Origin: Limimaricola pyoseonensis
GTDB taxonomy: Bacteria > Pseudomonadota > Alphaproteobacteria > Rhodobacterales > Rhodobacteraceae
Length of the DNA: 64,000 nucleotides
Assembly (NCBI RefSeq): GCF_900102015.1
Contig: NZ_FNAT01000006.1
Coordinates: forward strand, 62,001 to 126,000
Direction: 5' to 3'
Part shown: positions 24,579 to 33,537 of the stretch, piece by piece
Numbering within the stretch: the stretch's first letter is position 1
Layout of the letters: each line of letters starts with the position of its first letter
Notes under the pieces: model-generated
The model's database searches: none
Seen by the model: only the letters and a program-made list of their open reading frames with translations
What the model was told of the DNA's origin: nothing
Position numbers and translations under genes: made by a program

Positions 24579-27016
24579 TCCGCGGCCTCCAGCGTGAGAT
24601 CGGCGAGCGGCTGGAAGCGGCGCGCCTGCGCCGGCTCGGCCCGCTCGGCCCATGGGTCCTTCTGGTAGATCGTCTGGCTCAGGTCGAAACGGGCGACGAG
24701 CGCCGCGCGCTCGGCCGGATCCGAGAGCGCCTCGCGCACCCAGTCCATGCCGACCTTGGCGATCCACTTGTAGGGCCGGTCGAGATACTTGGCGTGCTCG
24801 CGGTAGAGCTGCACGAAGGCGACCGACCATTCCTCGGCCTCGCCTTCCGTCGCGACCTTGACCAGCGGCTGGATCTCCTTGAGGTCCATGCCCGCCGCGC
24901 CGCCGACGCCGATCTCGAAGCCGCTGTCGACGCAGACGATGCCGAGATCCTTGCAGGTCGCCTCGGCGCAGTTGCGGGGGCAGCCCGAGACGCCGAGCTT
25001 GACCTTGTGCGGCGTCCACGCCCCCCAGAGCCGCTTCTCCAGCCGCACACCGAGCCCGGTGCTGTCCTGCGTGCCGAAGCGGCAATGCTCGCGGCCGACG
25101 CAGGTCTTCACCGTCCGGAGCCCCTTGGAATAGGCGTGGCCCGAGACCAGCCCGGCGCGGTTCAGGTCGGCCCACATGGCGGGCAGGTCTTCCTTGCGCA
25201 CGCCCAGCAGGTCGATGCGCTGGCCGCCCGTGACCTTGACGGTGGGCACGCCGTACTTGTCGGCGGCATCGGCGATGGCGCGCAGCTCGCGCGCATTGGT
25301 CAGCCCGCCCCACATGCGCGGCACCACGCTATAGGTGCCGTCCTTCTGGATGTTGGCGTGGTTGCGCTCGTTGACGAAGCGGCTCTGCGGGTCGTCCTGG
25401 TATTCGAGCGGCCAGTCCGCCAGCAGGTAGTAGTTCACCGCCGGGCGGCAGACATGGCAGCCATTGGGCGTGCTCCAGCCCAGCTCCTGCCAGACGGCGG
25501 GTTGCGACTTCAGCTCCTGCGCCTTGATCAGGCGGCGGACATCCTCATGGGTGAGGTCGGTGCAGCCGCAGACCGGCTTGGCCGTGGGCATGACGAAATC
25601 GTCGCCCAAGGACAGCGCCATGACCTGCTCGACCAGCCCGGTGCAGGTGCCGCAGGAACCCGACGCCTTGGTCACGGCGCGGACGTCCTCGATGGTCGCA
25701 GCCCCGCCTTCCACGGCCTCGACGATCCGGCCCTTGCAGACGCCGTTGCAGCCGCAGATCTCTGCGTCAGCCGGTAAGGCTGCAACGGCCGCCATAGGGT
25801 CCGCCTGCGCGCCCCCCTGGAAGGCCGGGCCGAAGATCAGCGTCTCGCGCATCTCCGAGACGTCCTCGCGGTCCTTGATGAGACCGTGGAACCACGCGCC
25901 GTCGGCGGTGTCGCCATACATCACCGCGCCGACGAGGCGGGGGCCCTCGAGCACGAGCCGCTTGTAGACGCCGCGCGCGGGGTCGCGGAAGACGATGTCC
26001 TCGCGGCCTTCTCCTTCGGCGAAGTCGCCGGCCGAGAACAGGTCGCAGCCCGTGACCTTGAGCTTGGTCGCCACCTCCTTGGGCCGGAACGCGGCCGCGC
26101 GGCCCATCAGCGTCTCGGCCAGAACTTTGGCCTGATCGTAAAGGGGCGCCACGAGGCCGAAGACGGCGCCGTCATGCTCGACGCATTCGCCAAGGGCCAG
26201 CACGTCGGGATCGGACGTCACCATCTGGTCGTCGACATGCACGCCGCGCCCGACCGCGAGGCCCGCGGATTTCGCCAGCGCCACGCTGGGCCGGATGCCC
26301 ACCGCCATGACCAGCAGGTCGCAGGGCAGCTCGGTGCCGTCGTCGAGCAGGAGCGCCTTCACATGGCCGTTCTCGCCGAGGATCTGCTTGGAGTTCGCCG
26401 CGCAGCGCACGGTGATGCCCTTCTCGACCAGCGCCCGGCGCAAGAGATACCCCGCCGCCTCGTCGAGCTGGCGCTCCATCAGGTGGCCCATCAGGTGCAC
26501 CACGGTCACGTCGACGCCGCGCGCGGCCATGCCGGCGGCGGCCTCGAGGCCCAGCAGCCCGCCGCCGATCACCACGGCCCTGGCGCCGGGCGTCTCCGAC
26601 AACCGCATCATCCGCTCGGTGTCCTCGAGGTCGCGATAGGGGATCACCCCGTCGAGGTCGTGGCCCGGCAGCGGGATCATGAAGGGGTCGGAGCCGGTGG
26701 CGACGACCAGCTTGTCATAGGCCACCTCGCCCTTCTCGCCGACCACGACCTTGGCCGCGCGGTCGATCTCGACCACCCGCTCGCCGAAGCGGCAGGTGAC
26801 GCCGTGGGCGTCGTACCAGTCGGCGTCATGGGTGACGATCTCGGCAAAGGTCTTCTCGCCCGACAGCACCGGCGACAGCATCAGCCGGTTGTAGTTGCCG
26901 CGCGGCTCGGCGTTGAAGAGGGTGACGTCCCAGTTGCCCGGCGCGTCCTCGAACAGGTGCTCCAGCATCCGGCCCGAGGCCATGCCGGCGCCGATGACGA
27001 CGAGTTTCTTGGTCAT
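24575..27016 (-). CDS. nirB: NAD(P)H-dependent nitrite reductase large subunit
   Basis: An 813-aa cytoplasmic enzyme reducing nitrite to ammonium with six electrons. Domain order: an FAD/NAD(P) dinucleotide domain (1 to about 300, starting KLVVIGAGMASGRM), two BFD-type [2Fe-2S] segments (CNGVCKG near 420 and CGCTDLTHEDVRR soon after), a ferredoxin-like half-domain, and the siroheme/[4Fe-4S] domain with CVGREHCRFG (about 639) and SGCPRNCAEA (about 677). The start at 27016 is preferred over longer in-frame options because the homologous N-terminus begins here and upstream codons lie inside the ATPase gene. It overlaps nirD by four bases. Confidence 0.95.
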   Translation of the reverse strand: MTKKLVVIGAGMASGRMLEHLFEDAPGNWDVTLFNAEPRGNYNRLMLSPVLSGEKTFAEIVTHDADWYDAHGVTCRFGERVVEIDRAAKVVVGEKGEVAYDKLVVATGSDPFMIPLPGHDLDGVIPYRDLEDTERMMRLSETPGARAVVIGGGLLGLEAAAGMAARGVDVTVVHLMGHLMERQLDEAAGYLLRRALVEKGITVRCAANSKQILGENGHVKALLLDDGTELPCDLLVMAVGIRPSVALAKSAGLAVGRGVHVDDQMVTSDPDVLALGECVEHDGAVFGLVAPLYDQAKVLAETLMGRAAAFRPKEVATKLKVTGCDLFSAGDFAEGEGREDIVFRDPARGVYKRLVLEGPRLVGAVMYGDTADGAWFHGLIKDREDVSEMRETLIFGPAFQGGAQADPMAAVAALPADAEICGCNGVCKGRIVEAVEGGAATIEDVRAVTKASGSCGTCTGLVEQVMALSLGDDFVMPTAKPVCGCTDLTHEDVRRLIKAQELKSQPAVWQELGWSTPNGCHVCRPAVNYYLLADWPLEYQDDPQSRFVNERNHANIQKDGTYSVVPRMWGGLTNARELRAIADAADKYGVPTVKVTGGQRIDLLGVRKEDLPAMWADLNRAGLVSGHAYSKGLRTVKTCVGREHCRFGTQDSTGLGVRLEKRLWGAWTPHKVKLGVSGCPRNCAEATCKDLGIVCVDSGFEIGVGGAAGMDLKEIQPLVKVATEGEAEEWSVAFVQLYREHAKYLDRPYKWIAKVGMDWVREALSDPAERAALVARFDLSQTIYQKDPWAERAEPAQARRFQPLADLTLEAAE

Positions 27017-27021
27017 GGCGG

Positions 27022-28707
27022 TCACTCCGCTGCGATGGCGCTCGGCGCCGGTTTCTGACGGGGGTCGCGGCCGTGCTCGTACTCCTCGAGGAAATCGAGC
27101 ACCTCCTGCCGGTAGTGGTAGTAGTCGGCATGCTCCAGAAGCGCCTTGCGCGTGCGCGGGCGCGGCAGCTTCACGTCGACGATCTTGCCGATGGTGGCGC
27201 GGGGTCCGTTGGTCATCATCACCACCCGGTCGGCCAGGAGGATCGCCTCGTCGACGTCGTGGGTGACGCAGATGGCGGTGGTCTTGGTGCGGTCCCAGAC
27301 CTCCATCAGCACCTCCTGCAGCTCCCAGCGGGTGAGGCTGTCGAGCATGCCGAAGGGCTCGTCGAGCAGGAGCAGCTTGGGCGAGAGCGCGAAGGCCCGG
27401 GCGATGCCGACCCGCTGGCGCATGCCGTTCGACATCTCGGAGGCCATGCGGTCCATCGCGTCGCCCAGGCCCACGCGCTCGAGGTAGTGCTCGACCACCT
27501 CCTGCCGCTCGCCTTGGCTGGCGCGGGGATAGACCCGGTCGACGCCGACCGCGACGTTCTCGCGCGCGGTGAGCCACGGGAAGAGCGAGGGGCTCTGGAA
27601 CACCACCGCGCGCTCGGGATCGGCGCCCTCGACATGGCGGCCGTCGAGCTTGATTGCGCCCTTGGAGATCTCGTTGAGACCGGCGGCCATGGTCAGAACC
27701 GTCGACTTGCCGCAGCCGGAATGGCCGATCAGCGAGATGAACTCGCCGCGGTTCATCTTGAGATTGAAGTCCTCGACCACGGTGAGCGGGCCCTTCGGCG
27801 TCGGGTAGACCTTGTGGAGCTGGCTGAAGTCGAGGAAGCGCTCCGCGATCAGCCCCTCCTGCGCCTGCTTCTGCGCGGCGGGCAGGTCATGCACGGGGCG
27901 GATGTCCGGCAGCCGGCGCGTGGCCTCGGCGCGGGACTGGATGCCGACATCCATCAGGTAGCCGGTGACCTGCGCGCGCAGCGCCTTGAAGGCCGGGTCG
28001 GAGTTCATCGCCGCCCGGTCGCGCGGCCGCGGCAGGCGCACCTTCACCGCCTCGCCCAACGTGCCGTCGGGGTTGAGCGGCACGATCCGGTCGGCGAGCA
28101 GGATCGCCTCGTCGACATCGTTGGTGATCAGCACGCAGGTGGTGCGCTCGCGCTCCCAGATCTCGAGGATCTCGTCGGCGAGGTTGGCGCGCGTCAGCGC
28201 GTCGAGCGCCGAGAGCGGCTCGTCGAGCAGCAGCACCTCGGGCTCCATGGCGAGCGCGCGGGCGACCGAGACGCGCTGGCGCATGCCGCCCGACAGCTCC
28301 GCCGGGCGCCGGCCCGTGGCATGGCCGAGGCCGACCATCTCGATGTAGCGCTGCGCCTTGGCGGCCTTCTCGGCCTTCGACAGCTTCGGGTGCACCGCCT
28401 CGACCGCGAGCATGACGTTGCCCGCGACCGTGAGCCACGGCATCAGCGAGTAGCTCTGGAACACCAGCCCGCGCTCGGGGCCGGGGCCGGCGACGGGCTG
28501 GCCCTTGAAGGTCACGGCGCCCTGGTCGGGCATGACCAGCCCGGCCATCAGGTTCATCAGCGTCGACTTGCCGCTGCCCGAGAAGCCGAGGATCGCCACG
28601 AACTCGCCCTCGGCCACGTCGAGATCGATGCCCTTGAGCACCTCCTTGCGCGACTTGCCTTCGCCGAAGCCCTTGGAGACGGTGTCGAATTTGAGAATGG
28701 GGGTCAT
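27022..28707 (-). CDS. Nitrate/nitrite ABC transporter ATP-binding protein with two fused ATPase domains
   Basis: A 561-aa protein with two complete ABC domains in tandem, corresponding to the two NrtC/NrtD ATPases joined in one chain. Domain 1 has Walker A GFSGSGKST (41-49), LSGGMRQR and VLLLDEPLSALD. Domain 2 (from about 290) has Walker A GHSGCGKST near 329, LLLLDEPFGMLD, and a variant signature MSNGMRQR in which the first Gly of SGG is Asn. A linker of about 50 residues joins them. Unlike cyanobacterial NrtC, there is no binding-protein-like regulatory domain. It energises NrtB (5 bp upstream) and precedes nirB by 5 bp. Start 28707 chosen because the frame upstream overlaps nrtB. Confidence 0.9.
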   Translation of the reverse strand: MTPILKFDTVSKGFGEGKSRKEVLKGIDLDVAEGEFVAILGFSGSGKSTLMNLMAGLVMPDQGAVTFKGQPVAGPGPERGLVFQSYSLMPWLTVAGNVMLAVEAVHPKLSKAEKAAKAQRYIEMVGLGHATGRRPAELSGGMRQRVSVARALAMEPEVLLLDEPLSALDALTRANLADEILEIWERERTTCVLITNDVDEAILLADRIVPLNPDGTLGEAVKVRLPRPRDRAAMNSDPAFKALRAQVTGYLMDVGIQSRAEATRRLPDIRPVHDLPAAQKQAQEGLIAERFLDFSQLHKVYPTPKGPLTVVEDFNLKMNRGEFISLIGHSGCGKSTVLTMAAGLNEISKGAIKLDGRHVEGADPERAVVFQSPSLFPWLTARENVAVGVDRVYPRASQGERQEVVEHYLERVGLGDAMDRMASEMSNGMRQRVGIARAFALSPKLLLLDEPFGMLDSLTRWELQEVLMEVWDRTKTTAICVTHDVDEAILLADRVVMMTNGPRATIGKIVDVKLPRPRTRKALLEHADYYHYRQEVLDFLEEYEHGRDPRQKPAPSAIAAE

Positions 28708-28712
28708 GGCGA

Positions 28713-29795
28713 TCACCGGTTCGGGGCGTGGGTGAAGAGCGATTGCAGCGCGAGCATCACCCGGTCGAGCAGGAAGCCGATCAGGCCGATGGTCAGCACC
28801 GCGACGATGATCCGCGCCAGCGAGGACGACGAGCCGTTCTGGAACTCGTCCCAGACGAACTTCCCGAGGCCGGGGTTCTGCGCCAGCATCTCCGCCGCGA
28901 TCAGCACCATCCAGCCGACGCCGAGCGACAGCCGCAGGCCGGTGAAGATCAGCGGCAGCGCCGAGGGCAGCACCAGCTTGGTGATCTTGGCGCGCGGGCT
29001 CATCTTCAGCACCTTGGAGACGTTGACGAGGTCGCGGTCGACCTGCGCCACGCCGAGCGCGGTGTTGATCAGCGTGGGCCAGAGCGAACAGAGCGTGACG
29101 GTGATCGCCGAGACCAGGAACGACTTGGCGAAGAGCCCCTCGCCGCCCGCCGAGAGCGCGGAGACCACCATGGTGACGATCGGCAGCCACGCCAGCGGCG
29201 AGACCGGCTTGAAGATCTGGATCAGCGGGTTGAGCGCGGCGTTGGCGGTGGCCGAAAGACCGGCAAGGATGCCGAGCGGGATCGCCACGACGCTCGCCAC
29301 CAGGAAGCCGAAGAACACGGTCAGGATCGAGGTGCCGATCTGGTCGTAATAGGACGGCGCGCCGGTGAAGGCGATCTCCTTGACCTCGTCCGCGCGGCCC
29401 TGCTCGACCAGCCGCTCGTTGCGCAGGGCCACCTGCTCCTCGAAGCGGGCCTCCTTCTCGGCGGTGCGCGCGGCGTCCTCGTGCAGGCCCACCGCCTCGT
29501 GCCAGACCTGCCCCGGCCCGGGGATCGCGCCGAGCGAGGTCTGCACCTGCGGCGCCAGCATGGCCCAGAGCGCGAGGAAGCCCGCGATGGCCAGAAGCGG
29601 CACGCCCAGGAGCCGCCAGACCTCGCGCATCTGGGCGCGGGGGTCGTCGCCGGCGGCGGCGCGGATCAGCGGGGTCAGCCAGGCCAGGCCGAGGACCTGG
29701 AACCAGCGGTCGGCGGCGCCGAGCCTCGCGGCGAGGCGGGCACGGCGCGCTTCGCGCCGGTCGGCCTCGAGTGCGGTGGGGTCGATCGCGGTCAT
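28713..29795 (-). CDS. nrtB: Nitrate/nitrite ABC transporter permease
   Basis: A 360-aa inner-membrane permease of the NrtB/SsuC/TauC group. After a charged, Arg-rich N-terminal segment and a first hydrophobic helix (LLAIAGFLALWAML) comes a long polar stretch (about 95-165), then the typical permease core with GTSILTVFFGFL, KPVSPLAWLPI and a docking region around VSKVLKMSPRAKITKLVLPSA. The C-terminal half has GVGWMVLIAAEML, a family hallmark. The long N-terminal extension exceeds small TauC-type permeases but is usual for proteobacterial nitrate permeases. It follows nrtA by 73 bp, with a GC hairpin between. Confidence 0.92.
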   Translation of the reverse strand: MTAIDPTALEADRREARRARLAARLGAADRWFQVLGLAWLTPLIRAAAGDDPRAQMREVWRLLGVPLLAIAGFLALWAMLAPQVQTSLGAIPGPGQVWHEAVGLHEDAARTAEKEARFEEQVALRNERLVEQGRADEVKEIAFTGAPSYYDQIGTSILTVFFGFLVASVVAIPLGILAGLSATANAALNPLIQIFKPVSPLAWLPIVTMVVSALSAGGEGLFAKSFLVSAITVTLCSLWPTLINTALGVAQVDRDLVNVSKVLKMSPRAKITKLVLPSALPLIFTGLRLSLGVGWMVLIAAEMLAQNPGLGKFVWDEFQNGSSSSLARIIVAVLTIGLIGFLLDRVMLALQSLFTHAPNR

Positions 29796-29837
29796 GGGGA
29801 GTGCTCCGGGGTTGGGGTCTGCGGAGAATGTCTGGAG

Positions 29838-29860
29838 GCGGGGCCCGCGCCGGGCCCCGC
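29838..29860 (-). other. Intercistronic stem-loop after nrtA
   Basis: Perfect 9-bp stem GCGGGGCCC/GGGCCCCGC (29838-29846 with 29852-29860) with a 5-nt loop, 8 nt after the nrtA stop on the minus strand and before nrtB. No T-run. Same arrangement as hairpins after the other binding-protein genes in this window. Confidence 0.75.
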
Positions 29861-29868
29861 GCGGGGCC

Positions 29869-31236
29869 TCAGCCCTGGATCTCGGTGCCGACGACCCGCT
29901 GGTCGCCCTTCAGCCCGATCGGCAGGCTGTCGAGATAGGCGTTGGGGCTGCGGCCGTCGTAGGGGATGCCGTCGATGATGTCGGCGGCGGGCGTCGGCGC
30001 CTTGTAGCCGTCGCTGTCCCACGGGAAGTCGGCCTCGTCCGCCAGCCCTTCCTCGACCAGCATCCGGGCGGCCTCGAGGTAGATTTCGGGCTTGTAGACC
30101 GAGCGGGCGACTTCGTCGTACCAGCTGTCGGGCCGCGCCTCGGCGATCTGGCCCCAGCGGCGCATCTGGGTGAGGTACCACACCGCGTCCGAGTAGAAGG
30201 GATAGGTGGCGTGATGCCGGAAGAAGGTGTTGAAGTCCGGCACCTCGCGCACGTCGCCCTTCTCGTATTCGAAGGTGCCGGTCATTGAGGCGGCGATCAC
30301 CTCCGGGTCGGCGCCGACATAGTCGGGGCGCGACAGGATCTCGACCGCCTCGGCGCGGTTGGCGTTGTCGTTCTCGTCGAGCCACATGGCCGCGCGGATC
30401 AGCGCCTTGGTGACGGCGAGCGTGGTGTTGGGGTTTTCCTCGACGAACTCGGCAGTGAGGCCGAAGACCTTCTCGGGGTTGTTCTTCCACAGCTCGTAAT
30501 CGGTGATCACCGGCACGCCGATGCCCATGGCCACGGCCTGCTGGTTCCACGGTTCGCCCACGGCGTAGCCGTAGATCGTCCCGGCCTCGAGCGTCGCGGG
30601 CATCTGCGGCGGCGGCGTCACCGACAAAAGCGCCTCGGCGCCGATCTGGCCGGTGGTGTTCTGCTCGGAATAGTAGCCCGGCTCGATGCCGCCGGCGGCG
30701 AGCCAGTAGCGCAGCTCGTAATTGTGGGTCGAGACCGGGAAGACCATGCCCATGTTGAAGGGCCGGCCCTCGGCCCGGTAGGCCTCGATCACCGGCTTCA
30801 GGGCCGCGGCCGAGATCGGGTGCTGCGGCCGGCCTTCGGCGTCGAGAGGCACGTTGGGCTTCATCTCGGCCCAGACCTCGTTCGACACGGTGATGCCGTT
30901 GCCGTTGAGGTCCATCGAGAACGGCGTGACGATATGCGCCTCGGTGCCGTAGCCGATGGTCGCGGCGAGCGGCTGGCCCGCCAGCATGTGCGCGCCGTCG
31001 AGCTGGCCGTCGATGACGCCGTCGAGCAGCACCTTCCAGTTGGCCTGCGCCTCGAGCGTGACGAACAGCCCCTCGTCGAAGAAGTAGCCCTGCTCGTAGG
31101 CCACCGCGAGCGGCGCCATGTCGGTGAGCTTGATGAAGCCGAAGGTCAGCTCGTCCTTCTCCAGTGGCAGCATCTCGGCCGAAGCCGGTGCGGCGAGGCA
31201 GGTGGTGGTGGCGAGGATCGCGGTCAGCCGTGTCAT
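29869..31236 (-). CDS. nrtA: Nitrate/nitrite-binding protein
   Basis: A 455-aa periplasmic receptor of the NrtA/CmpA family. The signal peptide is about residues 1-20 ([19 protein letters not shown]). The mature protein has the family landmarks [20 protein letters not shown] near the start, [16 protein letters not shown] and [13 protein letters not shown]. The start at 31236 is fixed by the signal peptide; the frame extends upstream through the leader RNA region, which should not be coding. Nitrate captured here is passed to NrtB and the double ATPase. Expression is probably controlled by NasS-NasT through the leader terminator upstream. Confidence 0.94.
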   Translation of the reverse strand: MTRLTAILATTTCLAAPASAEMLPLEKDELTFGFIKLTDMAPLAVAYEQGYFFDEGLFVTLEAQANWKVLLDGVIDGQLDGAHMLAGQPLAATIGYGTEAHIVTPFSMDLNGNGITVSNEVWAEMKPNVPLDAEGRPQHPISAAALKPVIEAYRAEGRPFNMGMVFPVSTHNYELRYWLAAGGIEPGYYSEQNTTGQIGAEALLSVTPPPQMPATLEAGTIYGYAVGEPWNQQAVAMGIGVPVITDYELWKNNPEKVFGLTAEFVEENPNTTLAVTKALIRAAMWLDENDNANRAEAVEILSRPDYVGADPEVIAASMTGTFEYEKGDVREVPDFNTFFRHHATYPFYSDAVWYLTQMRRWGQIAEARPDSWYDEVARSVYKPEIYLEAARMLVEEGLADEADFPWDSDGYKAPTPAADIIDGIPYDGRSPNAYLDSLPIGLKGDQRVVGTEIQG

Positions 31237-31286
31237 GCGCGTCGTTCCCGTCTCAGGGCCCGGGGGGGAAGCTCCGGGCAAAAACC

Positions 31287-31340
31287 AAAAAAGCCGCCGA
31301 CTCATCGCGCGACGGATGTCGCGAAACGGTCGAGCGGCTT
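31287..31340 (-). terminator. Leader terminator upstream of nrtA (NasT antitermination target)
   Basis: On the minus strand AAGCCGC (31340-31334) pairs with GCGGCTT (31297-31291), followed by six T (31292-31287): an intrinsic terminator inside the 5' leader, about 50 bp before nrtA. The 36-nt region between the arms holds a smaller hairpin CGCGAC-ATCC-GTCGCG (31323-31308). A terminator here, downstream of nasTS and upstream of the transporter genes, is where NasT is known to act. Confidence 0.8.
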
Positions 31341-31342
31341 TG

Positions 31343-31367
31343 CTCCAGATCGCCCAGTCGCTGGGAG
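31343..31367 (-). promoter_or_regulatory. Candidate ANTAR-binding hairpin (P1) in the nrtA leader
   Basis: On the minus strand the segment folds as CTCC(C)AG-CG, hexaloop ACTGGG (31358-31353), CG-(AT)-CTGGAG. The loop has A at position 1 and G at position 4, the pattern reported for RNA hairpins bound by ANTAR proteins. It lies 2 nt before the terminator stem; a second loop candidate starting ACCGTT lies inside the terminator 5' side. The fold is drawn by eye. Confidence 0.5.
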
Positions 31368-31497
31368 AATTCGGTCGGCCAGACGTCGTTGCCTGCCCAC
31401 GTGCCCAGCTGACCCGCCCTGCCGTCATGCCGCAAGGGCAATGCCGCAGCGCGGCGTGGCAATCTCGGGGTCAGGCGCGGCTTTGCCGAAAATTTGG

Positions 31498-32670
31498 TCA
31501 GTCGGGGCGCGAGGGGTCAAAAACCCGGCCGTCGAAGAACCGGTCCCGCCGCAGGACGAGCGTGCCGTCCTCGGCCGCCACCGGACGGTCCGACTCGACC
31601 GCGCCCTCGATCTTCTCGGACGCGCCGGGCAGCACCGCGCCGATGCCCGAAAGCATCTGCCGGTGCAGATCGCTGCGAAACACCGCCCGCGCCGCGGCGT
31701 CGGCCGCCTGCGGATCGAGCCCGGCCCGCGCCGCCATGCGCCGGCCGATCCAGGCGGCCTGGCTGCGCCAGGGAAAGCCCGCCGCCCCGCCGTGGAACGC
31801 GACCAGCCCCTCGACATGCCGCCCCTCGCCACGGCCCGAGATCGTCAGCCGCCCGGTCAGCGCCCGGTCGATGATCTCGGCCGGCACGTTCAGGTATTCC
31901 GGCCGGCTCAGAAGCTCGGCCGCCGTCGTCCGGCTGCCCGGCTGGCCCAGCCAGCGCCCGGCCCGCCACAGCGCCCGGACCAGCGCGCCGAAGCGCGCGG
32001 GCTCCGCCTCGGCCCGGCCGGCGCGGACCGCCAGCACCTTTTCCGGCGCCCCGGCCCAGATCGCCCGGCCGGGCAGCAGCAGCTCGCCCACGCCGGTCTC
32101 GACCGCGATCGAGCCCCAGGGCTCGCCGACGCAGAAGGCGTCGATCTCGCCCGCGCCGATCGCCTCGGCCATCAGCGGCGGCGGAACGGTGCGGATCTCG
32201 ACCGCCCGGCCAGGCGCGACCGCGTCGAGCCAGTAGCGGATCAGCTCGAAATGCATCGAGAAGGGGAACGGCACCCCGACCCGGAGCGGCGCGTCGCGCA
32301 CCGCGAAGAGCGCCTCGCCCGCCGCGCGCGCGTCGTCGAAGCCGAAGCCGTGGCCTGCGCCGCGCAGCCGCGCGGCCAGCTCGCGGCTGACCCCGATCAC
32401 GTTGCCGTTGACCGACAGCACCGAGAGCGCCTGCAGCGGCACGCCCGCGCCGCCCAAGCCAAGCGCGGTCGCGACCGGCACCGGCGACAGCATCTGTGCC
32501 GCGTCCACCGCCTCGAAGGCCAGCATGTCGCGCAGGCTCGACCACGAGGGCGCGCGGTGCAGCTCGATGGCGAGCCCCTCGGCCCGCGCGAAGCCCATTT
32601 CCCGCGCCACGATCACCGGCGCGGCGTCGACCAGCGGCATGAAGCCGACCGAGAGCCGCGGCAGGCTCAT
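31498..32670 (-). CDS. nasS: Nitrate sensor NasS (NrtA-like cytoplasmic protein)
   Basis: A 390-aa protein homologous to NrtA/CmpA binding proteins but without a signal peptide, so cytoplasmic: it begins LPRLSVGFMPLVDAAPVIVA. Conserved elements shared with NrtA include FSMHFELIRYWLDA, FCVGEPWGSIAVE and FPWRSQAAWIGRRM. NasS is known to sequester NasT until nitrate or nitrite binds, then release it. The start 32670 overlaps the nasT stop (ATGA). The pair precedes the structural genes on the same strand, separated from nrtA by the leader with the terminator. Confidence 0.9.
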   Translation of the reverse strand: MSLPRLSVGFMPLVDAAPVIVAREMGFARAEGLAIELHRAPSWSSLRDMLAFEAVDAAQMLSPVPVATALGLGGAGVPLQALSVLSVNGNVIGVSRELAARLRGAGHGFGFDDARAAGEALFAVRDAPLRVGVPFPFSMHFELIRYWLDAVAPGRAVEIRTVPPPLMAEAIGAGEIDAFCVGEPWGSIAVETGVGELLLPGRAIWAGAPEKVLAVRAGRAEAEPARFGALVRALWRAGRWLGQPGSRTTAAELLSRPEYLNVPAEIIDRALTGRLTISGRGEGRHVEGLVAFHGGAAGFPWRSQAAWIGRRMAARAGLDPQAADAAARAVFRSDLHRQMLSGIGAVLPGASEKIEGAVESDRPVAAEDGTLVLRRDRFFDGRVFDPSRPD

Positions 32671-33251
32671 GAAAGCAGCCCCGCCGCCGTGACCAGCGCC
32701 TCGGCCACGTCGGCCATGCGCCGGTTCTGGTCCATCGCGGTGCGGCGCAGCAGCGCGTAGGCCTCGCCCTCGTCGATGCCGCGCGCCTTCATCAGGATGC
32801 CCTTCGCCCGGTCGATGGTCTTGCGCTCCTCGAGCGCGCGGCGCGTCGCGGCCAGCTCGCTGCGCATCTGCCGGAACATCTGGAACCGCGCCATCGCGGC
32901 GTCGAGCACCGGCGTCAGCCGCTCGGGGCGCAGCCCGTCGACGACATAGGCCGAGACCCCGGCCTCGACCGCCGCCTTGGCCAGCCCCTGACGGCTGCGA
33001 TCGACGAACATCGCCACGGGCCGGTCGAGCGGCCCGGAGGCGAGCGCCAGCTCCTCGAGCATGTCGCGCGACGGGTCGGCGACGTCGATCAGCACGATGT
33101 CGGGGTCGGCCTCGGCGATGCAGCGCGCCAGCCGGCTCGGCTCGGCGATGACCCGGATGTTGTGGTCGCCGGTGCCGCGCAGGCTGTCGACGATCAGATG
33201 CGCCCGCTCCCGATCGGCCTCGACCACCACGATGCTCAGCCTGTCGCCCAT
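32667..33251 (-). CDS. nasT: ANTAR-domain response regulator/antiterminator NasT
   Basis: A 194-aa regulator with an N-terminal receiver-like domain (VVVEADRERAHL, VLIDVADPSRD near 55-65) and a C-terminal three-helix ANTAR RNA-binding domain (about 132-190: ERKTIDRAKGILMKARGI, EAYALLRRTAMDQNRRM). The start at 33251 is preferred to an upstream in-frame ATG at 33425 because the protein then has the usual NasT N-terminus. NasT is released by NasS when nitrate is present and prevents termination in the nrtA leader. No clear promoter was recognised in the 286 bp upstream (33252-33537). Confidence 0.92.
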   Translation of the reverse strand: MGDRLSIVVVEADRERAHLIVDSLRGTGDHNIRVIAEPSRLARCIAEADPDIVLIDVADPSRDMLEELALASGPLDRPVAMFVDRSRQGLAKAAVEAGVSAYVVDGLRPERLTPVLDAAMARFQMFRQMRSELAATRRALEERKTIDRAKGILMKARGIDEGEAYALLRRTAMDQNRRMADVAEALVTAAGLLS

Positions 33252-33537
33252 GCGCGATGCATCTTGCGAAGCGGCGGGCGCGGTCAAGCGGGCTCGTCCC
33301 CGCGGCGGGGGTGCAGGCTGCCGAGGACGCATCTGCCCGATCGAACGGCGCCCCCGGCCGGGATCGCCGGAAAAACAGGCGTTGCGAGTTCGGCCCGGCA
33401 GGCAGGCCACAAGAGACGCCGACAAGGTCGGCTTGGCCCGGAGTCATCCGGCGCTGTCCGGGTCCAGCCGGCAGCGTCGACGGACCCCACGCCTCGTCGC
33501 CGCCCCGGCATCACCGCGCCGCGCGCGCCGTAGGACG

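Noticed and set aside
27073-29349. 758-codon plus-strand frame opposite the nitrate transporter genes
   Set aside because: Shadow of the double ATPase and nrtB; no recognisable domain.
33252-33537. Sigma-54 promoter for nasT
   Set aside because: No GG-N10-GC pair with correct spacing and context was found in this 286-bp region on the minus strand.
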